From Paraburkholderia heleia NBRC 101817 (GTDB lineage Bacteria; Pseudomonadota; Gammaproteobacteria; Burkholderiales; Burkholderiaceae): a stretch of DNA of 64,000 bases. The stretch is taken from contig NZ_BBJH01000013.1 in NCBI RefSeq assembly GCF_000739775.1, positions 62,001 through 126,000 on the forward strand, read 5' to 3'. The position numbers were made by a program, and so were the translations under genes. The first letter of the stretch is position 1, and each line of letters opens with the position of its first letter. Below are positions 15,735 through 23,202 of the stretch, one piece after another. The notes under the pieces are model-generated. The model saw nothing but the letters and a program-made list of their open reading frames with translations. It was not told where the DNA came from and ran no database searches.

Positions 15735-17915
15735 TCATTGCCCGGGAAACTCTTTCATCGCCATGAGTTCAGTCCAAGTAACTCTTCTAATTGACGTGAA
15801 CATTGCCGACTGGTCTTCGAAAAGCACCTCTTCGCGAGGATCGTCGATTGTGATCGGAATCCTCATGCCGCCAGGTGAAATAGTTCCCGTTCCAAGCACT
15901 CCATTTGCAGACAGGATGACCCCCACGTTTTTCTGGCCCCTTGCATAAGCCTCCGACACCCCCTGTCGGAGCCACTCCCAATCGACGTCAATGGTGGAAA
16001 GCGATGGTCTAAGATGAAGAACGCCATGCGCCATCCAATCGGATGCGGAAAGACATGCACGCCAACTTTTGACAAGTGTAGCGGGTGACACTTGATCGAT
16101 CGAATCTGAATTAACGTTGTTCAGACCAAGCTCAGATGTCAATCGATTAAGTTCTTGTATTCCTTTAGGTAAAAGGCCACCCTCATCTCGAAATTTGGTG
16201 AGCTCGTCAAGCACGAATTCAGTGGCTGATCTGATTTCTTCCTCGATAGCTTTCGTTGCTGCCGTACGGTAATCGTCGTCGATCAGCGAATCTATTGCGC
16301 TATCATCAAAAATCGCAGCTCCGTTTACTCCGCAGATAAAAGCGTTGATGTGCCCGCCTGATCCCATTAAGAAATCCTCACAAATCCATTCCACGAGACG
16401 ATCGAATTGATCAGTGTCAAACTTAAGTGGATTCGAATAAAATCCAATGGGATCCGCAGGTCGAGCAATATTTGCCGAATCTGCCAAGAGGGACATCTCG
16501 TCAAGTGCCAGCACCAAATCCATCCTATTCCAGACGAATCGGCACAGTAAAGGGCCAGCGGGTTCTGTGCCAGATTCCCTTTGTAGATTCTCTCGAAGAA
16601 ATCTATCAAGTCCAAGAAAGACACCAAGCTGAAAAGCATCTGACCAACGTACATTGCCGCTGCCGAACAGCTGTGGACGCATGAACTGCGCAACCAGCGA
16701 CAATGCGACGTCGGGATTCCTCCAATCTCCTTCTCCGTTTTGCAACAATAGCTGTCGCCATGCTCGAACCGAGGGGTTCGCCACGTACTCGCGCGCGTAT
16801 CGACCGAGAGCCCCCCAAAATTCGCAGATCAAGGGTTCAGCTCGGAGCGACAGCGATATCTTGTCCTCGCTCCACGTGGATGGGGATTCCCATACAGGCC
16901 GTGACACCTCTGCGAGCAGCGAGACAGCGGATTCGCAAATAGAAAAGAACGAGCTTGAGTGGCCGCTAGGAAAAAAATCGCGACGAACTTTGTCGAGCGC
17001 GCCTGCGAGCGCGCTTGATTTTGAATTGCCCCCAGACTGCGAGGCTTCATAGATTGCAAATGGCGACACTGAGCAAACCGTTATACAGTATGCGTCGGGT
17101 GAGGGCGCCGAGTGGTCCCGGCATAGAAGGACAAATCCGTGACCTCCCGCGACATCACCCTCCCGCGCGATCAGTTCTACAGCGGTAATCATTTGGTGAG
17201 GTACATATTCCGACGCTGTTTCATCCTCGGTGTGCCAAGGCTCCAGCGAGCTGCCTGGAGTATCGAACTCATCCTTTCTATAGAGAGTGAGCTGTGATGT
17301 CGCAAGTGCCTCATTGGGCAGAAAGACAGAACCGGTGATGGTCCATGCCTTGGGGATCCGTGTTCGTAGCGTAAGTGCTCCGTTTTCGTTTGAGGCATGC
17401 AAGCATAGAATATTCTTTCCGGACCAAGTAATGGCGGCGGAAACGCCATGATCCATCAGAGTGTTCCACTCTGTAGATAGGAGAATTAAGCAAATATCTC
17501 GTTCGGCGAGCAGTGGTAAATGATTTTTGATTTCTTGCTCGTATGCCGCCAATTCTGAAACTGCCTGCCGCCCCGGAGAAGATGAGTTTTTGAGTTCAAA
17601 CAGGACAATGCTTTGCAGTTCCGGACTGAAGCAGACAATGTCCGGGCGAAGCGTTTCCGACTCTTCCAGTGAAACGTCTGTATCGGAACTCAGGATCACC
17701 AAGTTATCTAGCGCATTGAGTACCCTCGCGCCCGCGCGAATGGAAGCGCTTCTGCACAGGTAATCGATCGAAAAATGTGGAAGAATATTGGCTGCCACCT
17801 CCTCGTGCTTCCCTCGCAATTTCGCAGTGTCGGTGATTAGCGTTGATAATTGCTGACTCCGAATTGCCTCCAAGACCAAGGCTTGCAGTTCTGCTTCAGA
17901 TGAGAATTTTGTCAT
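15735..17915 (-). CDS. Large PD-(D/E)XK nuclease-fold protein, 726 aa
   Basis: Residues 90-130 contain RPDIVCF (Pro91, Asp92), then IVLFELKN (Glu107, Lys109), then a helix GRQAVSELAAYEQEI. That is the order of the PD-(D/E)XK nuclease core. The remaining 600 residues show no motif I recognise and no membrane span. The gene has lower GC and different codon use from its neighbours, so it was probably acquired separately. The next gene upstream on the same strand, 525 bases away, encodes a SIR2 protein. A nuclease core on a big unknown scaffold in an island suggests anti-phage or anti-plasmid defence; that role is inferred. Confidence 0.65.
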   Translation of the reverse strand: MTKFSSEAELQALVLEAIRSQQLSTLITDTAKLRGKHEEVAANILPHFSIDYLCRSASIRAGARVLNALDNLVILSSDTDVSLEESETLRPDIVCFSPELQSIVLFELKNSSSPGRQAVSELAAYEQEIKNHLPLLAERDICLILLSTEWNTLMDHGVSAAITWSGKNILCLHASNENGALTLRTRIPKAWTITGSVFLPNEALATSQLTLYRKDEFDTPGSSLEPWHTEDETASEYVPHQMITAVELIAREGDVAGGHGFVLLCRDHSAPSPDAYCITVCSVSPFAIYEASQSGGNSKSSALAGALDKVRRDFFPSGHSSSFFSICESAVSLLAEVSRPVWESPSTWSEDKISLSLRAEPLICEFWGALGRYAREYVANPSVRAWRQLLLQNGEGDWRNPDVALSLVAQFMRPQLFGSGNVRWSDAFQLGVFLGLDRFLRENLQRESGTEPAGPLLCRFVWNRMDLVLALDEMSLLADSANIARPADPIGFYSNPLKFDTDQFDRLVEWICEDFLMGSGGHINAFICGVNGAAIFDDSAIDSLIDDDYRTAATKAIEEEIRSATEFVLDELTKFRDEGGLLPKGIQELNRLTSELGLNNVNSDSIDQVSPATLVKSWRACLSASDWMAHGVLHLRPSLSTIDVDWEWLRQGVSEAYARGQKNVGVILSANGVLGTGTISPGGMRIPITIDDPREEVLFEDQSAMFTSIRRVTWTELMAMKEFPGQ

Positions 17916-18440
17916 AAAATTTTTCTTGTTGAAAATTTAAGCGTTCTGAGAAATATCGGCTTCTCGATGGAATATCCGATGTTTACGATCACTCACGAGT
18001 TCATCGCAAGCTCGACTGCGTAACGAGAGCCGGAGTACCTCGGTCTAACGGCAGGCTAGCGTGGAACTTGAGAACGCGATTGGATGTCAGCTTTGGACTT
18101 AGCACGGACATCAGAGTGCCCAGCCGATGCTCCTGCTGGACGACGCATGTTGGCCGGCTAGCGCCAGACGACCAAGCGTGGCGATCGCCGCGGGCACGGA
18201 CTCTCATGCAAAAGACATAAAGCGACCCGTTGCTGCCGGTCGAGCCGTCTCAGTTCCGGGGGGTATCAAAGCGGAACGGTCATCCCGCGCCGTCACTCGA
18301 TGATCAGCGATCGGCCTTAGTTGACATTCGGCGATAGATGGCGGTGCGTTGGCTGCTGATGGGTTTGTGGCCATTCGCAAACCGGCTTCAGCGAATGGCA
18401 CTTCTCACCGTTAGTTAATGAATGAGTCTCCCCGTTAGTT
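17916..18440. other. Intergenic, no supported gene
   Basis: About 525 bases between the nuclease-fold gene and the SIR2 gene. The short frames here lack ribosome-binding sites and regular codon use. The AT-rich part at 17900-17960 probably holds the promoter of the 726-aa gene. Confidence 0.4.
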
Positions 18441-19424
18441 CTACGCCCTAAAAAATCGCTCGAATTTTGCTTGCTCGATGGTCTCGAACTGGCCGAATGT
18501 TTCAAGAAGGTTACGGCGGGATGCGCCGATCACGCCATGTTTGAACGCAACCTCAAGCGGGGTCGGCCCGGCGTTTGCGGGACTAACAGGCGGTGCAATT
18601 TTTTTCGCATGTTCTGCGCCATCGGGCGACACTATGAACAGCTTCAGGTTGTGGTTGGTCACCGCGTCGATAATGACCGCGTTAATATGGTCATCGCGAA
18701 ACCCATAGCCAATGACCATCAATCGCGAATCGCCGCGACAAAGATACGCGCGGAACTCCTGTTGATACCAGGTAAGGACAGGCACACGGTCAATCGCATG
18801 GACCTTGTTGCCGCCCATGATGAGCATGGGCCCGCCTTGCTGATCGTGTTGCCAGTTCGATGAGCCGTGCAGTTTGAAATACGGCTGTGTTCCAGCAGCG
18901 ATCTGAAACTGGTTTTCATCCGGCATGTACGGTACGGCCCATCGGTGATCGGGCATTGGTTGCGCCGGTTGTGGCACAGGGCGCATACCGGGAATCGATA
19001 TACCATGAAAGCGCCGTTGACCCAGCAACTCGGGGCTCGCCGTAAAGTATTGGTACTCTAACAACAAATCCTGATTCAAAGTAAAGATCGCCTCGAAGCC
19101 GGCGAGCAAGGTGCGCACGCGATTTTGCACGTCAAAATTCATGTACCGCAAAAATTTCGCGTTCATGTCGTTGAACATGCTCCGGACTGCACCGTCCAGC
19201 AGCTGCAGTTCGGGAGCCCGCTCCGGTTTAAACCGCACCGAAACCTGCAACTCGTCGAGCGCGTTTTCAAACCCGCCAGTTGGCTGGTTTCTCCATAGCA
19301 GTTCCATCAGCACCGGGTTGGCAACTATTTCGGGGCAACCGAGCAGATACTCGAATGCTTCCGCAGCAAGCCAGCCGCCCCAATTGCGGCTAAAGCCCGC
19401 GCCGAGCAATAACAAACAAGACAT
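18441..19424 (-). CDS. Stand-alone SIR2-like protein, 327 aa
   Basis: The product shows the SIR2 order of motifs. A nucleotide-binding LLLGAGFSRNWGG lies at residues 4-16, TLNQD at 115-119, KLHGS with the catalytic-type His at 184-188, and VIGYGFRDDHIN at 237-248. The last motif is typical of bacterial defence-type SIR2 domains (SIR2_2-like), which deplete NAD+ on infection. The protein has only this domain, so any sensor must be another protein. The nearby PD-(D/E)XK and DUF429 genes on the same strand are candidates. NADase activity is an inference from the family. Confidence 0.75.
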   Translation of the reverse strand: MSCLLLLGAGFSRNWGGWLAAEAFEYLLGCPEIVANPVLMELLWRNQPTGGFENALDELQVSVRFKPERAPELQLLDGAVRSMFNDMNAKFLRYMNFDVQNRVRTLLAGFEAIFTLNQDLLLEYQYFTASPELLGQRRFHGISIPGMRPVPQPAQPMPDHRWAVPYMPDENQFQIAAGTQPYFKLHGSSNWQHDQQGGPMLIMGGNKVHAIDRVPVLTWYQQEFRAYLCRGDSRLMVIGYGFRDDHINAVIIDAVTNHNLKLFIVSPDGAEHAKKIAPPVSPANAGPTPLEVAFKHGVIGASRRNLLETFGQFETIEQAKFERFFRA

Positions 19425-19803
19425 AAGCGATCACTGTAAGCAAAACGCGCCACACGAGAAAGAGGCGCCGAAGATCCGCGCGACATGATGGGGATATGCC
19501 GCTACTCACACAAGGGGACGCCGGACAGAAGAAAAAGCGCTCCGATTGCGATTCTACGCTCGGCGCAGTGCGTCAGGCGTACAGGCCCGCTTCGACAGCC
19601 TTGAGGAAAGAGCGCCGAAGAAAAAGCGTTTGTGTTCGACAATCGCATGGCCGGTTACTCGACAAACCGGACACCCGAGTGTCCGATCGCCGATGCATGT
19701 GAACGGCGGGCTGTGGCCGACCGCTGCCCGACGTGGTCGGCTGAATCTGCAACCTGGTTAGCGCCGTTCGTAGATAGGGACTTGTTCCGCTTTATTCCCC
19801 GTG
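19425..19803. other. Intergenic, no supported gene
   Basis: About 380 bases between the SIR2 and DUF429 genes. The plus-strand short frames overlap each other and none has a ribosome-binding site. I see no hairpin or repeat that stands out. Confidence 0.4.
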
Positions 19804-20418
19804 TCAGACGCTGCGTCCAGCGTGCTTCTCTTCGATTGCGGGAAACCAGTAGTGAACCCGCCTTCCGCTTGGAAAATATGCGTCTGGATCAAGGAGTGCC
19901 AAGTCACGCCAGTCCGCAGCGCGTATTGCCAGCGCGCGCGCTGTGAAAGCGGCAATCGCGGCGTCATACATATGATCGCCCGGCCCCCGCTGCTGGATGC
20001 TTCTTCCGAAATTGAGAGCCTCCGGCCAAACCTGTGTCAACGCTTTGGGGTGAGCCTCGGTGATGATGGCACTCGGCCAGTCCAAGGCTGCCTTATGGGC
20101 AACCAACGCTCCCTGGATGAGGCAGGCTCCCCGCAGTGAATTCACGTGGCCAACTGTTCCGCCGTGTCCGCCTGCGTTGCAGACTAATTTGCGAACGGCT
20201 CTATCAGCCTCTCTATCGTTTCCGTCAGTCCAGAAAAGCGGCGCGTCAACTCCGACTGCAGATGGCTCTGCGGAGAGGGATTCGTTAGCTCGGTCGATTG
20301 CCTCGGTGGCGCAGCTTACAACGTCTCCAACTATGCGAATTACGGTATTGCCTTCAAACTCAATTACACACCAGCCGAAAGCATGCTTGCCTCCAGGGTC
20401 GAAGCCGACACACAGCAT
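19804..20418 (-). CDS. DUF429 family protein (RNase H-like fold), 204 aa
   Basis: The start MLCVGFDPGGKHAFGW places Asp7 in the first strand of an RNase H-like fold. VGVDAPLFW (Asp58) and READRAVRK follow, and NSLRGACLIQG and DAAIAAFTARAL are further DUF429 landmarks. The family is predicted to be a nuclease, but I know of no firm biological role. It is on the same strand as the SIR2 and nuclease-fold genes and may be part of that cargo, or independent. Confidence 0.65.
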   Translation of the reverse strand: MLCVGFDPGGKHAFGWCVIEFEGNTVIRIVGDVVSCATEAIDRANESLSAEPSAVGVDAPLFWTDGNDREADRAVRKLVCNAGGHGGTVGHVNSLRGACLIQGALVAHKAALDWPSAIITEAHPKALTQVWPEALNFGRSIQQRGPGDHMYDAAIAAFTARALAIRAADWRDLALLDPDAYFPSGRRVHYWFPAIEEKHAGRSV

Positions 20419-20441
20419 TTGTAGTCCAATATCGTCAAATA

Positions 20442-20789
20442 TTAATTCACGGCGGAATAGTTACGGTCCGCATTGTCCTCTCGGAGGCCAGACGCTAGGG
20501 CGTCGCGCCCGCTTGCAGGGCTTTCCCGCGGGTTCTCGAATTTCGTGCCATTGCACAGCGCCACCGGCGTTCTTGCGTTCCCGCTGGACTGCGTGCGGAC
20601 GTTCGCATCGCTCCTGCACGCGAGCACGGCAAGTTCGGGAATAACGGTAACGGCCGTCATCGTATCAGCCCGATGCGGCTCGCGCACCGGCGGCGCAGCA
20701 GGCCGGGTGGGCATAGGTTGTTGGCCGAACGCTGCGCGGTGTCCGAGTCGGACAATGGCCTCTGGCGGAGCCTCCGATGCAAGAGGCAT
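20442..20789 (-). CDS. Doubtful ORF, 115 aa, after a terminator-like hairpin
   Basis: The frame begins just downstream (minus sense) of the hairpin at 20801-20825. The product is rich in Arg, Ala and Pro with one helical stretch. Like the frame at 14631-15068, it follows a GGGCTTTTT hairpin on the minus strand, the usual place of Ash-type prophage ORFs. Coding potential is not proven. Confidence 0.25.
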   Translation of the reverse strand: MPLASEAPPEAIVRLGHRAAFGQQPMPTRPAAPPVREPHRADTMTAVTVIPELAVLACRSDANVRTQSSGNARTPVALCNGTKFENPRESPASGRDALASGLREDNADRNYSAVN

Positions 20790-20800
20790 ATCCCGAGTAC

Positions 20801-20825
20801 AAAAAGCCCGGCGCGCGGACGGGCT
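20801..20825 (-). terminator. Rho-independent terminator
   Basis: On the minus strand AGCCCG, a GC-rich loop and CGGGCT are followed by a run of U (A20801-A20805 on plus). It ends the minus-strand gene that stops at 20852. Confidence 0.65.
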
Positions 20826-20851
20826 CGGGGTCCACCGGATTTCCGGTAGAG

Positions 20852-21463
20852 CTACCTCAGGCCGACGTGCGCGGTGCGAATCGACTTCATGAGCGCGTCG
20901 GGCACAGGGCGATCAAAGGACAAGCAGCGGTCAATCACCTGGGCATCCGATGCCGACAGCGTGCCGGCCGCGAGCATGGCGCTGGCAGCGCCGATCACCT
21001 GCGATTTCGTCAGCAACTTGGGCTGCTTCGGCGCGTGGCCTTGCAGCTTCGCGATCATCTCCGGGGGCGGCATGTGGCCCAGCGCGAGATGCGTGGCGCA
21101 GTGGTTCGCTTCGGCGGCCGTAATCGCGCCAGCCGCGAGGGCCTTGTGGCAGGCGGCCTCAATTTCCTGCGCCGTAAACGTGCGCCTGGGCTTCGCAACC
21201 GGTGCTTCGATGTGCGTTGCGCCGAGCACGCTATCGGTCGGCATTGCCTTCGTGAGCGCGCCCATGCTCTTGCGAAGCGCGGCGTGCGCGCCCTTCGTGT
21301 TGACGACCGGGGTGCGGCGCAGGTCGCGCATCGCAGTCACCATGTCGTAATCGCTCGACTGGCCGAAGTCGCCAGCAGCGCCATACCATTTTGCCATCGT
21401 CGCGCCGCCGCGCGATTCGGCGTGCAGGCTGTCGAGGTGGGTCTTCAGTTCTTTGAAATTCAC
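20852..21463 (-). CDS. Repeat protein with two ~40-aa helical modules, 203 aa
   Basis: A longer in-frame stretch exists, but translation should start at GTG 21463, which has AGGAG 7 bases upstream. The N-terminal 80 residues are unique (MNFKELKTHLDSLHAESRGG). Then two related modules follow: IEAACHKALAAGAITAAEAN with HLALGHMPPPEMIAKL, and VIGAASAMLAAGTLSASDAQ with CLSFDRPVPDALMKSI. The 94-aa gene upstream carries a third copy. These look like short helical-hairpin units. Function unknown; the divergent AlpA-like regulator may control it. Confidence 0.65.
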   Translation of the reverse strand: MNFKELKTHLDSLHAESRGGATMAKWYGAAGDFGQSSDYDMVTAMRDLRRTPVVNTKGAHAALRKSMGALTKAMPTDSVLGATHIEAPVAKPRRTFTAQEIEAACHKALAAGAITAAEANHCATHLALGHMPPPEMIAKLQGHAPKQPKLLTKSQVIGAASAMLAAGTLSASDAQVIDRCLSFDRPVPDALMKSIRTAHVGLR

Positions 21464-21513
21464 GGTACTGCTCCTATTCGCCCTAGGGCGCTTACGGTTG
21501 TGATGCTGCGGAA

Positions 21514-21798
21514 TCAGTTCGAGCAGGCTGCTGCGACGCGCGCAAGCAGGTCGCGAGGAAGTTGCTTCCCGAGGGACAGGTGCGAGCACACCGATTTGGC
21601 GTCGGTCGGCGAGAGGCGTCCCGCACTGAGCGCGGCTTCGAGTGCGCCGAGGTCGATTGCCTTCGGCGCTTCGGCGTCGTATGAGGCATCGAGCACATCG
21701 GGTGAGCCCGCGCCGATCACTTTCATCGGGTTCGCGGGCGGTGTGGTCTTGTTGTGCTGCATGTGCCGCATGACGTGCTGATAGTGGTGCTCGGCCAT
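21514..21798 (-). CDS. Single-module helical repeat protein, 94 aa
   Basis: ATG 21798 follows GGAGAAGG, which is better than the upstream TTG at 21825. After a His-rich start (MAEHHYQHVMRHMQHNK) and a linker, residues 50-94 hold one module, LEAALSAGRLSPTDAKSVCS with LSLGKQLPRDLLARVAAA. The same module is present twice in the 203-aa protein encoded just downstream. The two genes lie 50 bases apart and probably form an operon. No known family. Confidence 0.6.
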   Translation of the reverse strand: MAEHHYQHVMRHMQHNKTTPPANPMKVIGAGSPDVLDASYDAEAPKAIDLGALEAALSAGRLSPTDAKSVCSHLSLGKQLPRDLLARVAAACSN

Positions 21799-21975
21799 AG
21801 CCTTCTCCGGTTCGTCTATATCCAAATTCTCCCGTCACGATGCGGCTGCGCTGCGCATGGTGCGAATGGCGCGCTTGCGCTCGCTTGCATCGAAAGCAGT
21901 CGTGACGCGAAAGTGGGCCCATCGAAGCAAACGGCGCGAATGGCGCGAATGACTCACCAACCGGAGGTATGCAGC
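21799..21975. promoter_or_regulatory. Divergent promoter region with GGCGCGAAT direct repeats
   Basis: This 177-base space separates the minus-strand repeat-protein pair from the plus-strand AlpA-like operon. It contains GGCGCGAAT twice in tandem (21933-21950) and further GCGAATGG-like copies nearby. Such direct repeats beside a small HTH gene may be its binding sites. No clear -35/-10 pair was found. Confidence 0.4.
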
Positions 21976-22182
21976 GTGACCGATACCGTGACCGGGCAGG
22001 GTGCCGACCTGATCTCGATCGGCGAAGTGGCTGCAATTCTGTCCGTATCAAAGACCACCGTGGCACGTTTCGCCGCGGACAAAGACGCAGACTTTCCGAA
22101 GGCGTTCGCACTGAATGCCAAGACAAAGAAGTACAGCAGGACGGCCGTGCTCGCATGGCTGCAATCAAAACAGGAGCAGTGA
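21976..22182 (+). CDS. AlpA/MerR-like helix-turn-helix protein, 68 aa
   Basis: I chose GTG 21976 because GGAGG lies 9 bases upstream; an in-frame ATG at 21949 has no such site. The product has ISIGEVAAILSVSKTTVARF, a winged HTH of the MerR/excisionase type, then FPKAFALNAKTKKYSRTAVLAWL with the typical strand and last helix. AlpA-like proteins activate phage or island genes or act as excision factors. It opens the plus-strand phage gene run that includes the baseplate-like protein. Confidence 0.7.
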   Translation: MTDTVTGQGADLISIGEVAAILSVSKTTVARFAADKDADFPKAFALNAKTKKYSRTAVLAWLQSKQEQ

Positions 22183-22541
22183 TGACGACGACCGCGAAAC
22201 AGAACCGCAGCTCGAAGGAGGCCGCAACCATGCCGAAGACGCCGAAGACGCTCGCACAATTGGAGGCGCAGGCGCAGGACGTTCGCGCGAGCCTCGCCGT
22301 ATCTCTTGTCAAGGGCGACGCCACGGCATCCCTGCGCGAGTTCCTGGTCGAGCTGGAGGCGCAGATTGCGGCCGCGCGCCAGCACTCAGAGGCCGAGCGC
22401 GCACGCGCAGCGGTGGAGCAGGCCGCGCAGGTCAAGTCGGACGCCATCCGCAAGTTCGAGGAGGCGCATCCTGTCGCTGTGCGCCTGATCGCTGAAGCTG
22501 CGGAGCGAAGGATGCGCCGCAGTGAAGTATTCGCTATCTAA
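22182..22541 (+). CDS. Hypothetical coiled-coil protein, 119 aa
   Basis: ATG 22182 overlaps the preceding stop by one base and has AGGAG upstream. A second start at ATG 22230 behind AAGGAGG would give 103 aa, and both may be used. The product is Ala/Glu/Arg-rich and helical throughout (LAQLEAQAQDVRASLAVSLV, LVELEAQIAAARQHSEAERA), probably a coiled coil. No known family. Confidence 0.6.
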   Translation: MTTTAKQNRSSKEAATMPKTPKTLAQLEAQAQDVRASLAVSLVKGDATASLREFLVELEAQIAAARQHSEAERARAAVEQAAQVKSDAIRKFEEAHPVAVRLIAEAAERRMRRSEVFAI

Positions 22542-22563
22542 CCAACGAGAGGAATCTTTCGAT

Positions 22564-23103
22564 ATGAACGAGCAGAACATGGGCGCGCAACTCAAGAATC
22601 TCGCGCTGAACGTCGATGCCGCAGACGCCAAGGCTACCGAAGTGGCAGCGAGGCACGGCACGGTCGCCGATCAAGCACAGACGCTGCGTGCGCGCATCGC
22701 GGAGGAACGCGCGAAGGCTGCGAAGGCCGTAGCCGACTACCGCGCAGGTGTTATCGACGTGGGCGTCGCCGGTGTCATTCAGAAGGCCGCCGAACTTGAC
22801 ATTGCTGACCTAGAGAAGTTGCTGGCGTCCGAGTCCGAGAAGCTCTCGGCGCTGGGGAGCGAACTTACTCGCGCGAATGCAGATCTCGTCGGCGCACAGA
22901 ACGCGTTCCGCGATGCAGAGACGACCATTGCGTGCAATGCTTTCGACCTGCAAATCAAGGCGCTGGAGCGCAGGCTCTGTGACGCGCTGGTTGAACGCTA
23001 CGGCATGCGTCACCGCGCAAGGAACACGCTTTGGGACGTCTGGGCGCCGTCGCAGGAACTCAAGGATGCGGTCGAGAAGCAGACGCTTCCGATCCGCAAC
23101 TAA
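22564..23103 (+). CDS. Hypothetical coiled-coil protein, 179 aa
   Basis: ATG 22564 follows GAGAGGAA, which is preferable to the GTG at 22522. The first 125 residues are a long amphipathic helix rich in Ala, Glu and Lys (VADQAQTLRARIAEERAKAA, DLEKLLASESEKLSALGSEL). The end is more globular (RYGMRHRARNTLWDVWAP). It could be a structural or scaffold-like phage protein, but nothing identifies it. It lies in the AlpA-like operon. Confidence 0.6.
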   Translation: MNEQNMGAQLKNLALNVDAADAKATEVAARHGTVADQAQTLRARIAEERAKAAKAVADYRAGVIDVGVAGVIQKAAELDIADLEKLLASESEKLSALGSELTRANADLVGAQNAFRDAETTIACNAFDLQIKALERRLCDALVERYGMRHRARNTLWDVWAPSQELKDAVEKQTLPIRN

Positions 23104-23202
23104 CTCGGTATTGCAGCGCAAACCTGCCTAAACCTCAATGCAGGCCGCTTAGCGCGGCCGCCTGACGAACAAACCCACAATCGTTCAACTGCCGGGGTAA
23201 TC

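Noticed and set aside
20852..22453. The full 533-codon minus-strand frame
   Set aside because: Only the part after GTG 21463 has a ribosome-binding site and protein-like composition. The rest lies opposite the AlpA-like and coiled-coil genes.
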